Source: Kangiella sp. HZ709
Lineage (GTDB): Bacteria; Pseudomonadota; Gammaproteobacteria; Enterobacterales; Kangiellaceae
NCBI RefSeq assembly: GCF_009674675.1
Contig: NZ_WKJC01000002.1
Span: 434,001-498,000 of the forward strand
Direction: 5' to 3'
DNA: 64,000 nucleotides
Shown here: piece by piece, positions 37,812 to 46,795 of the stretch
Layout of the letters: each line of letters opens with the position of its first letter
Numbering within the stretch: position 1 is the first letter of the stretch
Notes under the pieces: model-generated
The model's input: only the letters and a program-made list of their open reading frames with translations
What the model was told of the DNA's origin: nothing
Databases searched by the model: none
Program-made: the position numbers and the translations under genes

Positions 37812-38513
37812 CTACTTCTTAGCTCGTGGTGCAGCTTTTCTGCGGCGTGGTTTGCGCTCTTCTTTAGGTTCAACAATTTCTTGACCTGGAAGAACTTCGC
37901 CTTTGAAAATCCACACTTTAATACCGATGATGCCGTAAGTAGTCAATGCTTCACAGTGTGCATAGTCTATGTTCGCACGAAGTGTGTGCAAAGGTACACG
38001 ACCTTCACGATACCACTCTGAACGAGCAATCTCAGCACCGCCAAGACGACCGCTTACTTGAATCTTGATACCTTCAGCGCCAGCACGCATTGCATTTTGT
38101 ACCGCACGCTTCATAGCACGACGGAACATAATACGACGCTCTAATTGCTGAGCTACGTTATCACCAACCAATTTAGCATCTAGTTCTGGTTTACGAATTT
38201 GCTCAACAGAAACTTGAGCAGGTACGCCAGCCATAGTGCTAACTTTAGCGCGTAATTTTTCAATATCTTCACCTTTCTTACCGATAACGATACCTGGACG
38301 AGCTGTGTGAATAGTCACACGGATCGCCTTAGCAGGACGCTCGATGTCGATACGAGATACTGAAGCGCTTTTTAATTCATTTACCAACCAGTTACGGATT
38401 TTGATATCACCTTCAAGGTTATCCGCATATTCTCCGCGCTCGGCATACCATGTAGCTGTATGCTTCTTAACGATACCTAAGCGGATACCATTAGGATGTA
38501 CTTTTTGACCCAT
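37812..38513 (-). CDS. rpsC: 30S ribosomal protein S3
   Basis: 233 aa, equal to E. coli. N-terminal KH domain ([17 protein letters not shown] near residues 75-95) and C-terminal S3 domain ([25 protein letters not shown]), with a lysine/arginine-rich tail. S3 helps unwind mRNA at the entry site. It follows rplV by ten bases in the S10 operon. Confidence 0.99.
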   Translation of the reverse strand: MGQKVHPNGIRLGIVKKHTATWYAERGEYADNLEGDIKIRNWLVNELKSASVSRIDIERPAKAIRVTIHTARPGIVIGKKGEDIEKLRAKVSTMAGVPAQVSVEQIRKPELDAKLVGDNVAQQLERRIMFRRAMKRAVQNAMRAGAEGIKIQVSGRLGGAEIARSEWYREGRVPLHTLRANIDYAHCEALTTYGIIGIKVWIFKGEVLPGQEIVEPKEERKPRRRKAAPRAKK

Positions 38514-38523
38514 ACTATCTCTC

Positions 38524-38856
38524 CTAGTTATCCGATACTTTTACAGTAACGTGGCTTGATCTTTTCAAGATACGGTCGCCACGACCTTTAGCGCGCGGAC
38601 GCATACGCTTAGCGGTAGCTGCTTCGTCAACGAAAATAGTCGAAACTTTTAATTCGTCAATGTCAGCGCCTTCGTTATGCTCAGCGTTTGCAATCGCAGA
38701 CTCAAGAACTTTCTTGATGAGTACAGCCGCTTTCTTTGGGCTGAACTCAAGAAGGTTCAATGCTCTTTCTACTGGTAAGCCGCGAATTTGATCAGCTACA
38801 AGACGCATTTTCTGTGCTGAGATGCTAGCGTTACGCAATTTTGCTGCTACTTCCAT
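38524..38856 (-). CDS. rplV: 50S ribosomal protein L22
   Basis: 110 aa, equal to E. coli. The long beta-hairpin reaching into the exit tunnel is the C-terminal [27 protein letters not shown] segment; the sequence is wild type for macrolide sensitivity as far as can be seen. It follows rpsS by 15 bases. Confidence 0.99.
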   Translation of the reverse strand: MEVAAKLRNASISAQKMRLVADQIRGLPVERALNLLEFSPKKAAVLIKKVLESAIANAEHNEGADIDELKVSTIFVDEAATAKRMRPRAKGRGDRILKRSSHVTVKVSDN

Positions 38857-38871
38857 CTTTCACTCCTCGCC

Positions 38872-39150
38872 TTATCGCTTCTTAGCTTTTTTATCAACAT
38901 CATGGCCATAGTAAGTACGAGTTAATACAAACTCACCTAACTTGTGACCTACCATGTCTTCTGATACGAAAACTGGTACGTGTTGACGACCATTGTGAAC
39001 GGCAATCGTCAAACCAACCATTTCTGGAAAAACGGTAGAACGACGAGACCATGTTTTAATTGGCTTTTTAGAGCCAGAGGCCGCAGCTTCCTCAACCTTC
39101 TTCAACAAGTGAAGGTCAATGAAAGGGCCTTTCTTTAATGAACGTGCCAC
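38872..39150 (-). CDS. rpsS: 30S ribosomal protein S19
   Basis: 92 aa, equal to E. coli. [22 protein letters not shown], the central [14 protein letters not shown] and [14 protein letters not shown] are standard. S19 is at the 30S head, beside S13. It lies 11 bases after rplB. Confidence 0.99.
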   Translation of the reverse strand: MARSLKKGPFIDLHLLKKVEEAAASGSKKPIKTWSRRSTVFPEMVGLTIAVHNGRQHVPVFVSEDMVGHKLGEFVLTRTYYGHDVDKKAKKR

Positions 39151-39161
39151 TATGCTGTCCT

Positions 39162-39989
39162 CTATTTCTTGTTACGACGACGGACAATAAACTTGTCAGT
39201 ACGCTTGTTTTTACGGGTTTTCTTACCTTTAGTAGGCGTGCCCCATGGAGATACAGGGTGACGACCACCAGAAGTACGACCTTCACCACCACCATGCGGG
39301 TGATCAACTGGGTTCATCGCTACACCACGAACCGTAGGACGAACACCGCGCCATCTAGTGGCACCGGCTTTACCTAGGCTACGAAGCATATGCTCAGAGT
39401 TACCTACTTCACCGATAGTCGCACGACCTTCGGCTAAAACTTTACGCATTTCGCCTGAACGTAAACGTAAAGTTACATAAGCACCATCACGCGCCACTAA
39501 CTGAGCGTAAGCACCAGCAGAACGTGCCATTTGTGCACCTTTGCCTGGTTTCAACTCGATGTTGTGAATAACAGTACCCGTTGGGATATTGCGCATTGGT
39601 AAAGTGTTACCCGCTTTAATCGGCGCTGCATCACCAGAAATAATCTGAGCACCAGTCTTAAGACCTTTAGGTGCAATGATGTAACGACGCTCACCGTCTG
39701 CATAGCAAACTAATGCGATGTGTGCTGAACGATTTGGATCATATTCCAAACGCTCAACCGTCGCAGGGATAGCATCTTTATTACGCTTGAAGTCGATAAC
39801 ACGGTAGTGTTGCTTATGACCACCACCAACGTGACGTACTGTAATACGACCGTTGTTGTTACGACCACCATTTCTTGATTTCTTCTCTAACAAAGCCGCG
39901 TGAGGTTTGCCTTTGTGCAAGTCTTCGTTTACAACTTTAACAACGAAACGACGACCCGGAGAAGTTGGTTTAGCTTTTATAACTGCCAT
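39162..39989 (-). CDS. rplB: 50S ribosomal protein L2
   Basis: 275 aa (E. coli 273). L2 is required for subunit association and peptidyl transfer. [13 protein letters not shown] at the N terminus and [29 protein letters not shown] with the conserved histidine near the C terminus are intact. It follows rplW by 11 bases. Confidence 0.99.
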   Translation of the reverse strand: MAVIKAKPTSPGRRFVVKVVNEDLHKGKPHAALLEKKSRNGGRNNNGRITVRHVGGGHKQHYRVIDFKRNKDAIPATVERLEYDPNRSAHIALVCYADGERRYIIAPKGLKTGAQIISGDAAPIKAGNTLPMRNIPTGTVIHNIELKPGKGAQMARSAGAYAQLVARDGAYVTLRLRSGEMRKVLAEGRATIGEVGNSEHMLRSLGKAGATRWRGVRPTVRGVAMNPVDHPHGGGEGRTSGGRHPVSPWGTPTKGKKTRKNKRTDKFIVRRRNKK

Positions 39990-40000
39990 AACTAGTCTCC

Positions 40001-40294
40001 TTATTCCGCCACAAAGTCAAGATCTTGACCAGGCTTCAATGAAACGTAAGCTTTTTTCCAGTCGGCACGTTTACCTTGTACCATTCCGAAGCGCTTAGTT
40101 TTACCTTTTACGTTTAAAGTACGAATTGAATCGACTTCAACTTCGAATAACGTTTCCACAGCTTTCTTGATTTCACGCTTAGTCGCATCAACCGCCACTT
40201 TGAAAACAAACTGATTGTCTGTTTCAGCTAAAATCGTTGCTTTTTCAGAAACGTGAGGTGCCTTTAGGACTTTTAAGATTCTTTCTTGATTCAT
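40001..40294 (-). CDS. rplW: 50S ribosomal protein L23
   Basis: 97 aa (E. coli 100). L23 is at the tunnel exit and binds trigger factor. [37 protein letters not shown] is the signature. Its start overlaps the rplD stop region by four bases (ATGA type), a coupling typical of S10. Confidence 0.98.
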   Translation of the reverse strand: MNQERILKVLKAPHVSEKATILAETDNQFVFKVAVDATKREIKKAVETLFEVEVDSIRTLNVKGKTKRFGMVQGKRADWKKAYVSLKPGQDLDFVAE

Positions 40295-40899
40295 CCTAAT
40301 TTCTCCTCGATTTTCTTAATCGCAGCAACTGTCATAACAACCTTGTCAAAACCGATTAGGCTAACTGGGTCGATACCGTCAACGTCACGAACGTCAACTT
40401 TATGCAAGTTGCGAGAAGCTAAGAATAAGTTTTCGTTTACTGAATCAGTAACGATCAAAGCTTCTTTTGCGTTTAAATCTTTAAGCTTAGCGACTAGCTC
40501 TTTAGTCTTAGGAGCGTCAACGCTAAACTCTTCTACTACAATCAAACGCTCTTGACGAACTAATTCGCTCAAGATGCTTTGGATTGCACCGCGATACATT
40601 TTCTTGTTCACTTTTTGCGTGTAGTCTTGAGGTTGTGCAGCAAAAGTCACACCACCTTTACGCCATAATGGAGAACGAATAGTACCGGCACGAGCACGAC
40701 CAGAACCTTTCTGTTTCCATGGCTTCTTACCACCACCGCTTACAGCGCTACGGTTTTTCTGAGCACGAGTACCCGCGCGAGCAGCTGCCATATATGCAAC
40801 AACTACTTGGTGTACTAACGGTTCGTTAAATTCACGACCGAAAGCAACTTCAGAAACTTCAAGTGCACCGCCAGTTGTTAAACTAATTTCCATAGTCAA
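40291..40899 (-). CDS. rplD: 50S ribosomal protein L4
   Basis: 202 aa (E. coli 201). L4 lines the exit tunnel and, in gammaproteobacteria, represses its own operon by transcription attenuation and translation at the S10 leader. [29 protein letters not shown] is the tunnel loop. The leader upstream of rpsJ (41949-41987) carries a matching attenuator-like hairpin. Confidence 0.98.
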   Translation of the reverse strand: MTMEISLTTGGALEVSEVAFGREFNEPLVHQVVVAYMAAARAGTRAQKNRSAVSGGGKKPWKQKGSGRARAGTIRSPLWRKGGVTFAAQPQDYTQKVNKKMYRGAIQSILSELVRQERLIVVEEFSVDAPKTKELVAKLKDLNAKEALIVTDSVNENLFLASRNLHKVDVRDVDGIDPVSLIGFDKVVMTVAAIKKIEEKLG

Positions 40900-40910
40900 A
40901 CTCCTTAGGC

Positions 40911-41543
40911 TTAAGCTTTCTCAGCAGGACGAACAATTACGTCACCGCCGGTAGCGCCAGGTACGGCACCTTTGATTAATAACAAATTGCGTTCCGCATC
41001 AACACGTACAACTTCTAGAGTTTGTACTGTTACGCGTTCCGCACCCATGTGGCCAGACATTTTCTTACCTTTGAATACGCGGCCAGGCGTTTGGTTTTGA
41101 CCAATCGAACCTGGAGCACGGTGAGAAACCGAGTTACCGTGAGTAGAATCTTGCCCACGGAAATTCCAACGTTTGATTGCGCCAGCGAAACCTTTACCTT
41201 TTGAAGTACCGGTTACGTCAACTTTTTGGCCAGCTTCAAAAGTTTCGACATTAATAGTGCCGCCAACTTCAAAACCTTCTAGTGTATCTACACGAAACTC
41301 CCACAAACCACGTCCAGCTTCCACGCCTGCTTTCTTAAAGTGGCCTGCTTCTGCTTTAGTGATACGGTTTGCTTTACGGGTACCGGTAGTTACTTGAACC
41401 GCTTCGTAACCGTCTACTTCAGTTGTTTTCAACTGAGCGATACGGTTCGGATCGGCTTCTACTACGGTCACGGGAATAGAAACGCCGTCTTCAGTGAAGA
41501 CACGAGTCATACCACGCTTTATACCTACAATTCCGATAGCCAT
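40911..41543 (-). CDS. rplC: 50S ribosomal protein L3
   Basis: 210 aa (E. coli 209). L3 is an early large-subunit assembly protein near the peptidyl transferase centre. [73 protein letters not shown] are standard, including the conserved glutamine of the methylation site. It follows rpsJ by 60 bases. Confidence 0.99.
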   Translation of the reverse strand: MAIGIVGIKRGMTRVFTEDGVSIPVTVVEADPNRIAQLKTTEVDGYEAVQVTTGTRKANRITKAEAGHFKKAGVEAGRGLWEFRVDTLEGFEVGGTINVETFEAGQKVDVTGTSKGKGFAGAIKRWNFRGQDSTHGNSVSHRAPGSIGQNQTPGRVFKGKKMSGHMGAERVTVQTLEVVRVDAERNLLLIKGAVPGATGGDVIVRPAEKA

Positions 41544-41603
41544 GTTTTAACCTCTATAAAATGGTTATCAACCCAAATTCAGTGAGTGTTCTAACAATCA
41601 GTC

Positions 41604-41915
41604 TTATGTAAGACTAATTTGAACATCAACACCCGCTGCTAAATCTAATTTCATCAATGCATCAACTGTTTTCTCAGTTGGATCAATGATGTCTACTAAA
41701 CGCTTGTGAGTACGGATTTCATACTGATCACGAGCATCTTTATTCACGTGTGGTGAAATCAAGATGGTGTAGCGCTCTTTACGAGTAGGCAAAGGAATAG
41801 GACCTTTAACCTGAGCACCAGTACGCTTAGCAGTGTTCACGATCTCTGAAGTTGATAAGTCAATCAACTTGTGATCGAATGCTTTCAATCTGATTCGAAT
41901 ACGTTGCTTTGCCAT
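41604..41915 (-). CDS. rpsJ: 30S ribosomal protein S10
   Basis: 103 aa, equal to E. coli. S10 doubles as NusE, the NusB and NusG partner in antitermination and transcription-translation coupling. [22 protein letters not shown] and [35 protein letters not shown] are diagnostic. It is the first gene of the S10 operon, with promoter and attenuator upstream. Confidence 0.99.
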   Translation of the reverse strand: MAKQRIRIRLKAFDHKLIDLSTSEIVNTAKRTGAQVKGPIPLPTRKERYTILISPHVNKDARDQYEIRTHKRLVDIIDPTEKTVDALMKLDLAAGVDVQISLT

Positions 41916-41948
41916 TGCAAAGAACTCCTAAATTACATTTAAAGAACA

Positions 41949-41987
41949 TAAAAAACCGCTCCACCCTACATCATTGAGGGGCGCGGT
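41949..41987 (-). promoter_or_regulatory. S10 leader attenuator hairpin
   Basis: About 35 bases before rpsJ, on the minus strand, a stem with outer ACCGC/GCGGT pairs and several further C-G pairs (41955-41987) is followed by six T. The shape, and place in the leader, match the L4-responsive attenuator of the E. coli S10 operon. L4 control itself is inferred. Confidence 0.7.
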
Positions 41988-42105
41988 AACCATTTATTAA
42001 TCAGACTCAAATCGAGCCTGTTGTTAGCAAAATCAATAACTTATAAAGAAACTGCCTTGCAAGAACAACCCTAATTGTGGCAATGACGCCTACAAAGGGA
42101 CGCGA

Positions 42106-42134
42106 ATTATAGGTGAATCCAACCCTATACGCAA
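42106..42134 (-). promoter_or_regulatory. Candidate S10-operon promoter
   Basis: On the minus strand TTGCGT (42129-42134), a 17-base spacer and a perfect TATAAT (42106-42111). It would give a leader of about 185 bases before rpsJ that ends in the attenuator hairpin. Confidence 0.75.
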
Positions 42135-42158
42135 GCTAATTACCCGAATTAATTACAT

Positions 42159-42185
42159 AAAAAAAGCCAGGTATATACTGGCTTT
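42159..42185 (-). terminator. Intrinsic terminator of the DUF1800-DUF1501 pair
   Basis: An 8-bp stem (AAAGCCAG / CTGGCTTT) with a 7-base loop lies 18 bases beyond the DUF1501 stop, and on the minus strand it runs into a T-rich stretch. It separates the pair from the S10 promoter. Confidence 0.85.
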
Positions 42186-42202
42186 AACTTAAAAATGTAG
42201 GC

Positions 42203-43555
42203 CTAGAGCATATAATTAATTGCATTAGCATTGAATGCATTTAAATTTGGCAGAATCGTCGATATTTGCGCGGGCTCTGCATCGAACCAATCCAATACTG
42301 GCTTACTGAATTGTTCCACCGATGTAGTTGGAATAATGCGGCCATCATTTCGATAATCATCCGGCCCCCCAATTTCCAAGCTAGGCATAGTGCCATAGAT
42401 ATCGCCACCACGTACCATTCCTCCCATCATCAGTTGGTGATTACCCCAAGCATGATCAGTACCATCACCGTTGGATGTTAAAGTACGGCCAAACTCAGAG
42501 CTGGTGAAACTGGTCACTGAGTTTTCAACACCCAACTCAACAGTCAAGTCATAGAAGTATTTCATCGCTTGGCTTATTTGACCTAATAATGCTGGTTGGC
42601 GAGTATTTTGATCGTCATGAGTATCAAAACCTCCCATCGCCACATAAAATACTTGACGAGTCATACCTAGCTGCTCTCTGATAGCAATCATACGTCCTAC
42701 CATCCTTAAGCTTTCTGCTAAGCGGTTTCGATCTTGTGGTAACTGGGTTGTGAAGTCGGCTAAATTATTGGTTAAATCTCCAACTTGCTCAATCAGTTCC
42801 ATGGTTCTCTTCTGAGTATCAGAAAACTCTTTAGTGAAAGGGTTGCTATAGCTAGTATCTAACAATGACCGAAAAGCTGTTCGGCGATCCTGTGTCCAAT
42901 TTCTATCTGGACGCACATAGTTATAACGATCAAAGCCATTACTTCCAATAGAAATATCAAGATTTTGATCGCTTACCAACCATTTGGAACGACCACCAAT
43001 AGACATGGCGGTTAACAAAGCATTAGTATTATCCATCACTTTATAATCCATTAACCGCCCGCCCCAACCTGTTTTAGTGGTATCAGGATCACCATAACGC
43101 CACTGATCTTGCTGATCATTATGCGAAAACAGTTGTCTAGGTCTTGGCGTGGCAGGATTTTCTAAAGAGCCTTTAGTCACTGGCTGTATTAGATTACCTA
43201 CATTAGCCATAACTCCTAACTTGCCATCCGAAAATAGTTGCTGCATTTCACTAAAGGCAGGGTGAAAACCAAATTGAGCCCCCCCTGCAGTGATTGGGCT
43301 AATCGGTAAAATATCACCCCTAGCTACCGCTAAATTTTGACGTGATGCTGAGTACTCATTATATTCGAAATCACTTCTTGGGATGACCATGTTAAAACCA
43401 TCATTGCCACCCAAAAAGAAGATATTGACGATTGCCTTATAATCAGTGGGAGGAGCGCCAGCCGCTATCAAGGGTTGCGACCAATTCATTAGTCCTGCTG
43501 AAGCAATAGTTCCAGCACCTAACTTGAAAAAATCTCTACGATTCAATTTACTCAT
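42203..43555 (-). CDS. DUF1501 family Tat-exported protein
   Basis: 450 aa from the ATG at 43555 (MSKLNRRDFFKLGAG), chosen because it places the twin-arginine motif NRRDFFKLG at the N terminus. An upstream TTG at 43594 would add 13 residues and overlap the DUF1800 gene. The protein is exported folded by the Tat system, then has segments of the alkaline phosphatase-like clan: FLGGNDGFNMVIP, GGFDTHDDQ, SEFGRT and GTDHAWGNH. The histidines and acids could bind metal. The function of DUF1501 proteins is not known. Its stop is followed by a strong terminator. It is paired with DUF1800 in the same order as in many other bacteria. Confidence 0.85.
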   Translation of the reverse strand: MSKLNRRDFFKLGAGTIASAGLMNWSQPLIAAGAPPTDYKAIVNIFFLGGNDGFNMVIPRSDFEYNEYSASRQNLAVARGDILPISPITAGGAQFGFHPAFSEMQQLFSDGKLGVMANVGNLIQPVTKGSLENPATPRPRQLFSHNDQQDQWRYGDPDTTKTGWGGRLMDYKVMDNTNALLTAMSIGGRSKWLVSDQNLDISIGSNGFDRYNYVRPDRNWTQDRRTAFRSLLDTSYSNPFTKEFSDTQKRTMELIEQVGDLTNNLADFTTQLPQDRNRLAESLRMVGRMIAIREQLGMTRQVFYVAMGGFDTHDDQNTRQPALLGQISQAMKYFYDLTVELGVENSVTSFTSSEFGRTLTSNGDGTDHAWGNHQLMMGGMVRGGDIYGTMPSLEIGGPDDYRNDGRIIPTTSVEQFSKPVLDWFDAEPAQISTILPNLNAFNANAINYML

Positions 43556-43577
43556 ATGCTTTATCCAGTTATGGCTC

Positions 43578-45236
43578 CTATTGTTGTACTGCAAATTCAG
43601 GTGAAGTAATGATTAATCCAATAGCATCAGCAGCTTTTTCTTCAAAATTTTCATCACCGTAAGTTGCCATAAAATCTAATGCTGTCTGTCTAAGCTCTGG
43701 GCTCATCTTTTCAGCCAGCAACAATAGATTCAAGTGATCCAATAATGCTTCAGGATCTGAAGCTAAATCTCGTTCCCTCGTAATATTTATGAGTATGTCG
43801 TCCGCGTCCGGATTATCATTCGCAAAATTGTTCATACTTAAGACTCGCCAATGCAAATGATTGGTCATTTTTGCCATAGTGCCCTCTGAATGGATCTGAA
43901 GCTCTGGTGCAACCCAATCATTATCTTTAAACTGGCCTTGCGGTGCATAAAATGGCGAAAAGAAATTAAATACGCTGGGCGATTGCAAAGGCCCTTGCGA
44001 AAAATCATTATTCACCCATCGGAAATCATAAATCCCGTTAGCTGCGTTGCCATCAAAAGCTCTCCATAGCGCAGTTAAACGCAATAACGGCTCTTTAACT
44101 TTGCCAAAAACTTTATCAGCACTTGTGTTGCCGGTTCGCGCTTCGGTATCCATCAGTATAGCTTTAACCACTGCCTTCATATCACCGCGAATACCACTAC
44201 CATTATTGTTAAAGATGGTAGCAACTCTTTGCACGTATGCATTGGAAGGGTTGCTGGTGACTAACTTTTGAATTAATTGTTTTGAAATAAATGGGCCAAC
44301 ATTCGGGTGATTAAAAATGTTATCCAATGCCTGCTCTAGATCTTGCTCAGGTGTTTGTCCAGCGGGTAAAACAACACCATTCAATAAGGTTTTTTCACCC
44401 GTATCATGATAATCTGGAAAAGCTTTCATCGGTTTCAACAAATCACGATCTTGACGCCACTCTTTAAAGCGGTCCATATTACTCCAAGTCCAGCCAGTGA
44501 AAACATGCGCGAAACCCTCGATCTCTTCCTGCCCGTAAGTTGGTATTGAATTACCTTGTGCGTCAGTTTTTACCGTGCCATCCAAATTCAACTCAACCAA
44601 CCCAATAGTGAATAGCTGCATTAATTCACGCGCATAATTCTCATCAGGACGAATATTTTTATCTGGGTTCGGCTTTTCATTGCGCAACATACTCAAGTAT
44701 TCACCCATAACAGGATTTAAGGTAACAGCTTCAATTAGATTTCTATAATTACCAAGACCATTAATTAAAAGCACATCGTAGTAATTTGAAAGAGATTTAA
44801 CCCCATCTATACCGTTGCTGTTAACACCTGATTGACCAATCACTAAAATTTGACTAAGGGCAAAAGCTACTCTTTGGCGTAATTGATCTTCTGCTCTAAT
44901 GGAACGCATCCACCAAGCATTGACATGTTGACTCCAAGTATCGTTATCCGCGATGGTGACAATATCGTAATACCTTAAGTGTGGGCTTGGTGATAAGTTT
45001 AATTGCCTATCAATCCAGCCTTCAATGCCTCGATTAACTACATCGTCGATATCATTTAGCCTAGTTCCAAAGGTTGCTTGCTCGAGCAAAGTTACCGCTG
45101 CAGCTTTGGTTACAGGCGGCGGCGGAGTGCCCCCAACCGGCGGAGGTGTGCCACTATCAGTATCAGAATCCGAGCCGCCACCACAAGCAACTATCAAGAA
45201 GGTTGCAACGCCTAAAATTAGACTTTTGATTTGCAT
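43578..45236 (-). CDS. DUF1800 family lipoprotein
   Basis: 552 aa. A lipoprotein signal ends in IVAC with the lipidated Cys about residue 18, followed by a Gly/Ser/Asp and Pro-rich linker (residues 19-45). The DUF1800 body has LLEQATFGTRLNDID, ENYARELMQLFTIGL and NHPNVGPFISKQLIQKLVTSNPS, all hallmarks of the family. Function is unknown; DUF1800 nearly always sits directly upstream of DUF1501, and they are thought to act together at the cell envelope. The gene ends 22 bases before the DUF1501 start. It is the only non-ribosomal gene pair in the 28-64 kb block. Confidence 0.85.
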   Translation of the reverse strand: MQIKSLILGVATFLIVACGGGSDSDTDSGTPPPVGGTPPPPVTKAAAVTLLEQATFGTRLNDIDDVVNRGIEGWIDRQLNLSPSPHLRYYDIVTIADNDTWSQHVNAWWMRSIRAEDQLRQRVAFALSQILVIGQSGVNSNGIDGVKSLSNYYDVLLINGLGNYRNLIEAVTLNPVMGEYLSMLRNEKPNPDKNIRPDENYARELMQLFTIGLVELNLDGTVKTDAQGNSIPTYGQEEIEGFAHVFTGWTWSNMDRFKEWRQDRDLLKPMKAFPDYHDTGEKTLLNGVVLPAGQTPEQDLEQALDNIFNHPNVGPFISKQLIQKLVTSNPSNAYVQRVATIFNNNGSGIRGDMKAVVKAILMDTEARTGNTSADKVFGKVKEPLLRLTALWRAFDGNAANGIYDFRWVNNDFSQGPLQSPSVFNFFSPFYAPQGQFKDNDWVAPELQIHSEGTMAKMTNHLHWRVLSMNNFANDNPDADDILINITRERDLASDPEALLDHLNLLLLAEKMSPELRQTALDFMATYGDENFEEKAADAIGLIITSPEFAVQQ

Positions 45237-45538
45237 GATCTATATCCTATCTAAGCCCCAAAAATAATAGGTATAGTGTAAATATAACTGACAACAAATA
45301 CATCTAAACCCTGCTCAGAATTTACCATTATTTATAAAATGTGATTTTTTACGCTTAAAGATGAGACTTAGTTTGGTTTTTTGCTTGTTTTATGGGTGAT
45401 AGGTACCTTTTTATCCTTATCTCATTAATTTAATCTCTTTTAAATTAATGCCTTTACTGCCAATTTTTGTCATAAAAAAACCCTGCCGAAGCAGGGTTTT
45501 AAGATAGAACCGAAGTTCTAGCATTATTAAACTAAGAC
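45237..45538 (-). promoter_or_regulatory. tuf - DUF1800 intergenic region
   Basis: A 302-base gap. It contains the tuf terminator (45474-45500), an 11-bp perfect AT-rich inverted repeat (45423-45433 and 45440-45450, 6-base spacer; possible operator), and at best a poor promoter-like pair on the minus strand, TTGTTG then TATACC with 16 bases between, about 30 bases upstream of the DUF1800 start. No other gene is visible. Confidence 0.4.
45474..45500 (-). terminator. Intrinsic terminator of the str operon (after tuf)
   Basis: A 10-bp perfect stem (AAAACCCTGC / GCAGGGTTTT, 45477-45500) with a TTCG tetraloop on the minus strand, followed by a T-run. A textbook terminator about 40 bases after the tuf stop. 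Confidence 0.95.
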
Positions 45539-46729
45539 TTATTCAAAGATCTTAGCAACAACACCAGCACCTACTGTACGGCCACCTTCACGGATTGCGA
45601 AACGTAAGCCTTCGTCCATCGCGATTGGGTTGATCAAAGTCACAACCATCTTGATGTTATCGCCTGGCATTACCATCTCAACACCTTCTGGTAACTCAAC
45701 AGCACCAGTCACGTCAGTTGTACGGAAGTAGAACTGTGGACGGTAACCTTTGAAGAATGGAGTATGACGACCACCTTCATCTTTAGATAATACGTAAACC
45801 TCTGACTCAAACTTAGTGTGAGGATTAATCGTACCTTTGTGAGCCAATACTTGACCACGCTCTACTTCATCACGTTTAGTACCACGTAATAAAACACCTA
45901 CGTTATCACCAGCTTCACCTTGGTCTAGTAACTTACGGAACATCTCTACACCTGTAACAGTAGTAGTAGTAGTTTCCTTGATACCTACGATTTCAATCTC
46001 TTCACCAACTTTTACGATACCGGTCTCTACACGGCCTGTTACTACTGTACCACGACCTGAGATTGAGAATACGTCTTCAATCGGTAACAAGAATGGCTTG
46101 TCCGTTACACGCTCTGGCTCTGGAATGTAAGTATCTAAAGCTTCGCCTAACTTTACAATCGCTGCTTCGCCGATATCACTTTGGTCGCCTTCTAAAGCTT
46201 TCAAAGCTGAACCACGGATGATTGGAGTCTCGTCACCTGGGAATTCGTATTGATCTAATAACTCTACGATTTCCATTTCAACTAACTCTAATAACTCTTC
46301 GTCATCTACCATGTCGCACTTGTTCAAGAATACGATGATTTTTGGTACACCAACCTGACGTGATAACAAGATGTGCTCACGAGTTTGTGGCATAGGGCCG
46401 TCAGCTGCTGAACATACTAAGATAGCGCCGTCCATTTGAGCAGCACCAGTAATCATGTTCTTTACATAATCCGCGTGACCTGGGCAGTCTACGTGCGCGT
46501 AGTGACGGTTTGGAGTTTCATACTCAACGTGTGAAGTCGAAATCGTGATACCACGCTCTTTCTCTTCTGGAGCGTTGTCAATCTCGTCAAAAGCTCGTGC
46601 GTCGCCGCCATATACTTTTGATAACACTGTACAAATCGCTGCTGTTAAAGTTGTTTTACCGTGGTCAACGTGGCCAATTGTACCAACATTAACGTGCGGT
46701 TTATTACGTTCAAATTTTTCTTTAGCCAT
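45539..46729 (-). CDS. tuf: Elongation factor Tu (str-operon copy)
   Basis: 396 aa. EF-Tu delivers aminoacyl-tRNA to the ribosome with GTP. G1 GHVDHGKTT near residues 18-26, G3 DCPGHADY, G4 NKCD and G5 SAL are intact. An ACT codon run gives five threonines ([10 protein letters not shown]), where E. coli has KETQKSTCTG. The sequence is identical, base for base, to the second copy at 62742-63932, across 1195 bases including a few flanking bases. It follows fusA by 66 bases and closes the str operon. Confidence 0.99.
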   Translation of the reverse strand: MAKEKFERNKPHVNVGTIGHVDHGKTTLTAAICTVLSKVYGGDARAFDEIDNAPEEKERGITISTSHVEYETPNRHYAHVDCPGHADYVKNMITGAAQMDGAILVCSAADGPMPQTREHILLSRQVGVPKIIVFLNKCDMVDDEELLELVEMEIVELLDQYEFPGDETPIIRGSALKALEGDQSDIGEAAIVKLGEALDTYIPEPERVTDKPFLLPIEDVFSISGRGTVVTGRVETGIVKVGEEIEIVGIKETTTTTVTGVEMFRKLLDQGEAGDNVGVLLRGTKRDEVERGQVLAHKGTINPHTKFESEVYVLSKDEGGRHTPFFKGYRPQFYFRTTDVTGAVELPEGVEMVMPGDNIKMVVTLINPIAMDEGLRFAIREGGRTVGAGVVAKIFE

Positions 46730-46795
46730 CTTCCTATTACCTCTAGATTCTCTAAAAAACTTATAAAATTTTGTTAAACAAGGTTAAGCCGTATC

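Noticed and set aside
46730-46795. A promoter for tuf between fusA and tuf
   Set aside because: No convincing -10/-35 pair was found; tuf is better explained by co-transcription in the str operon.
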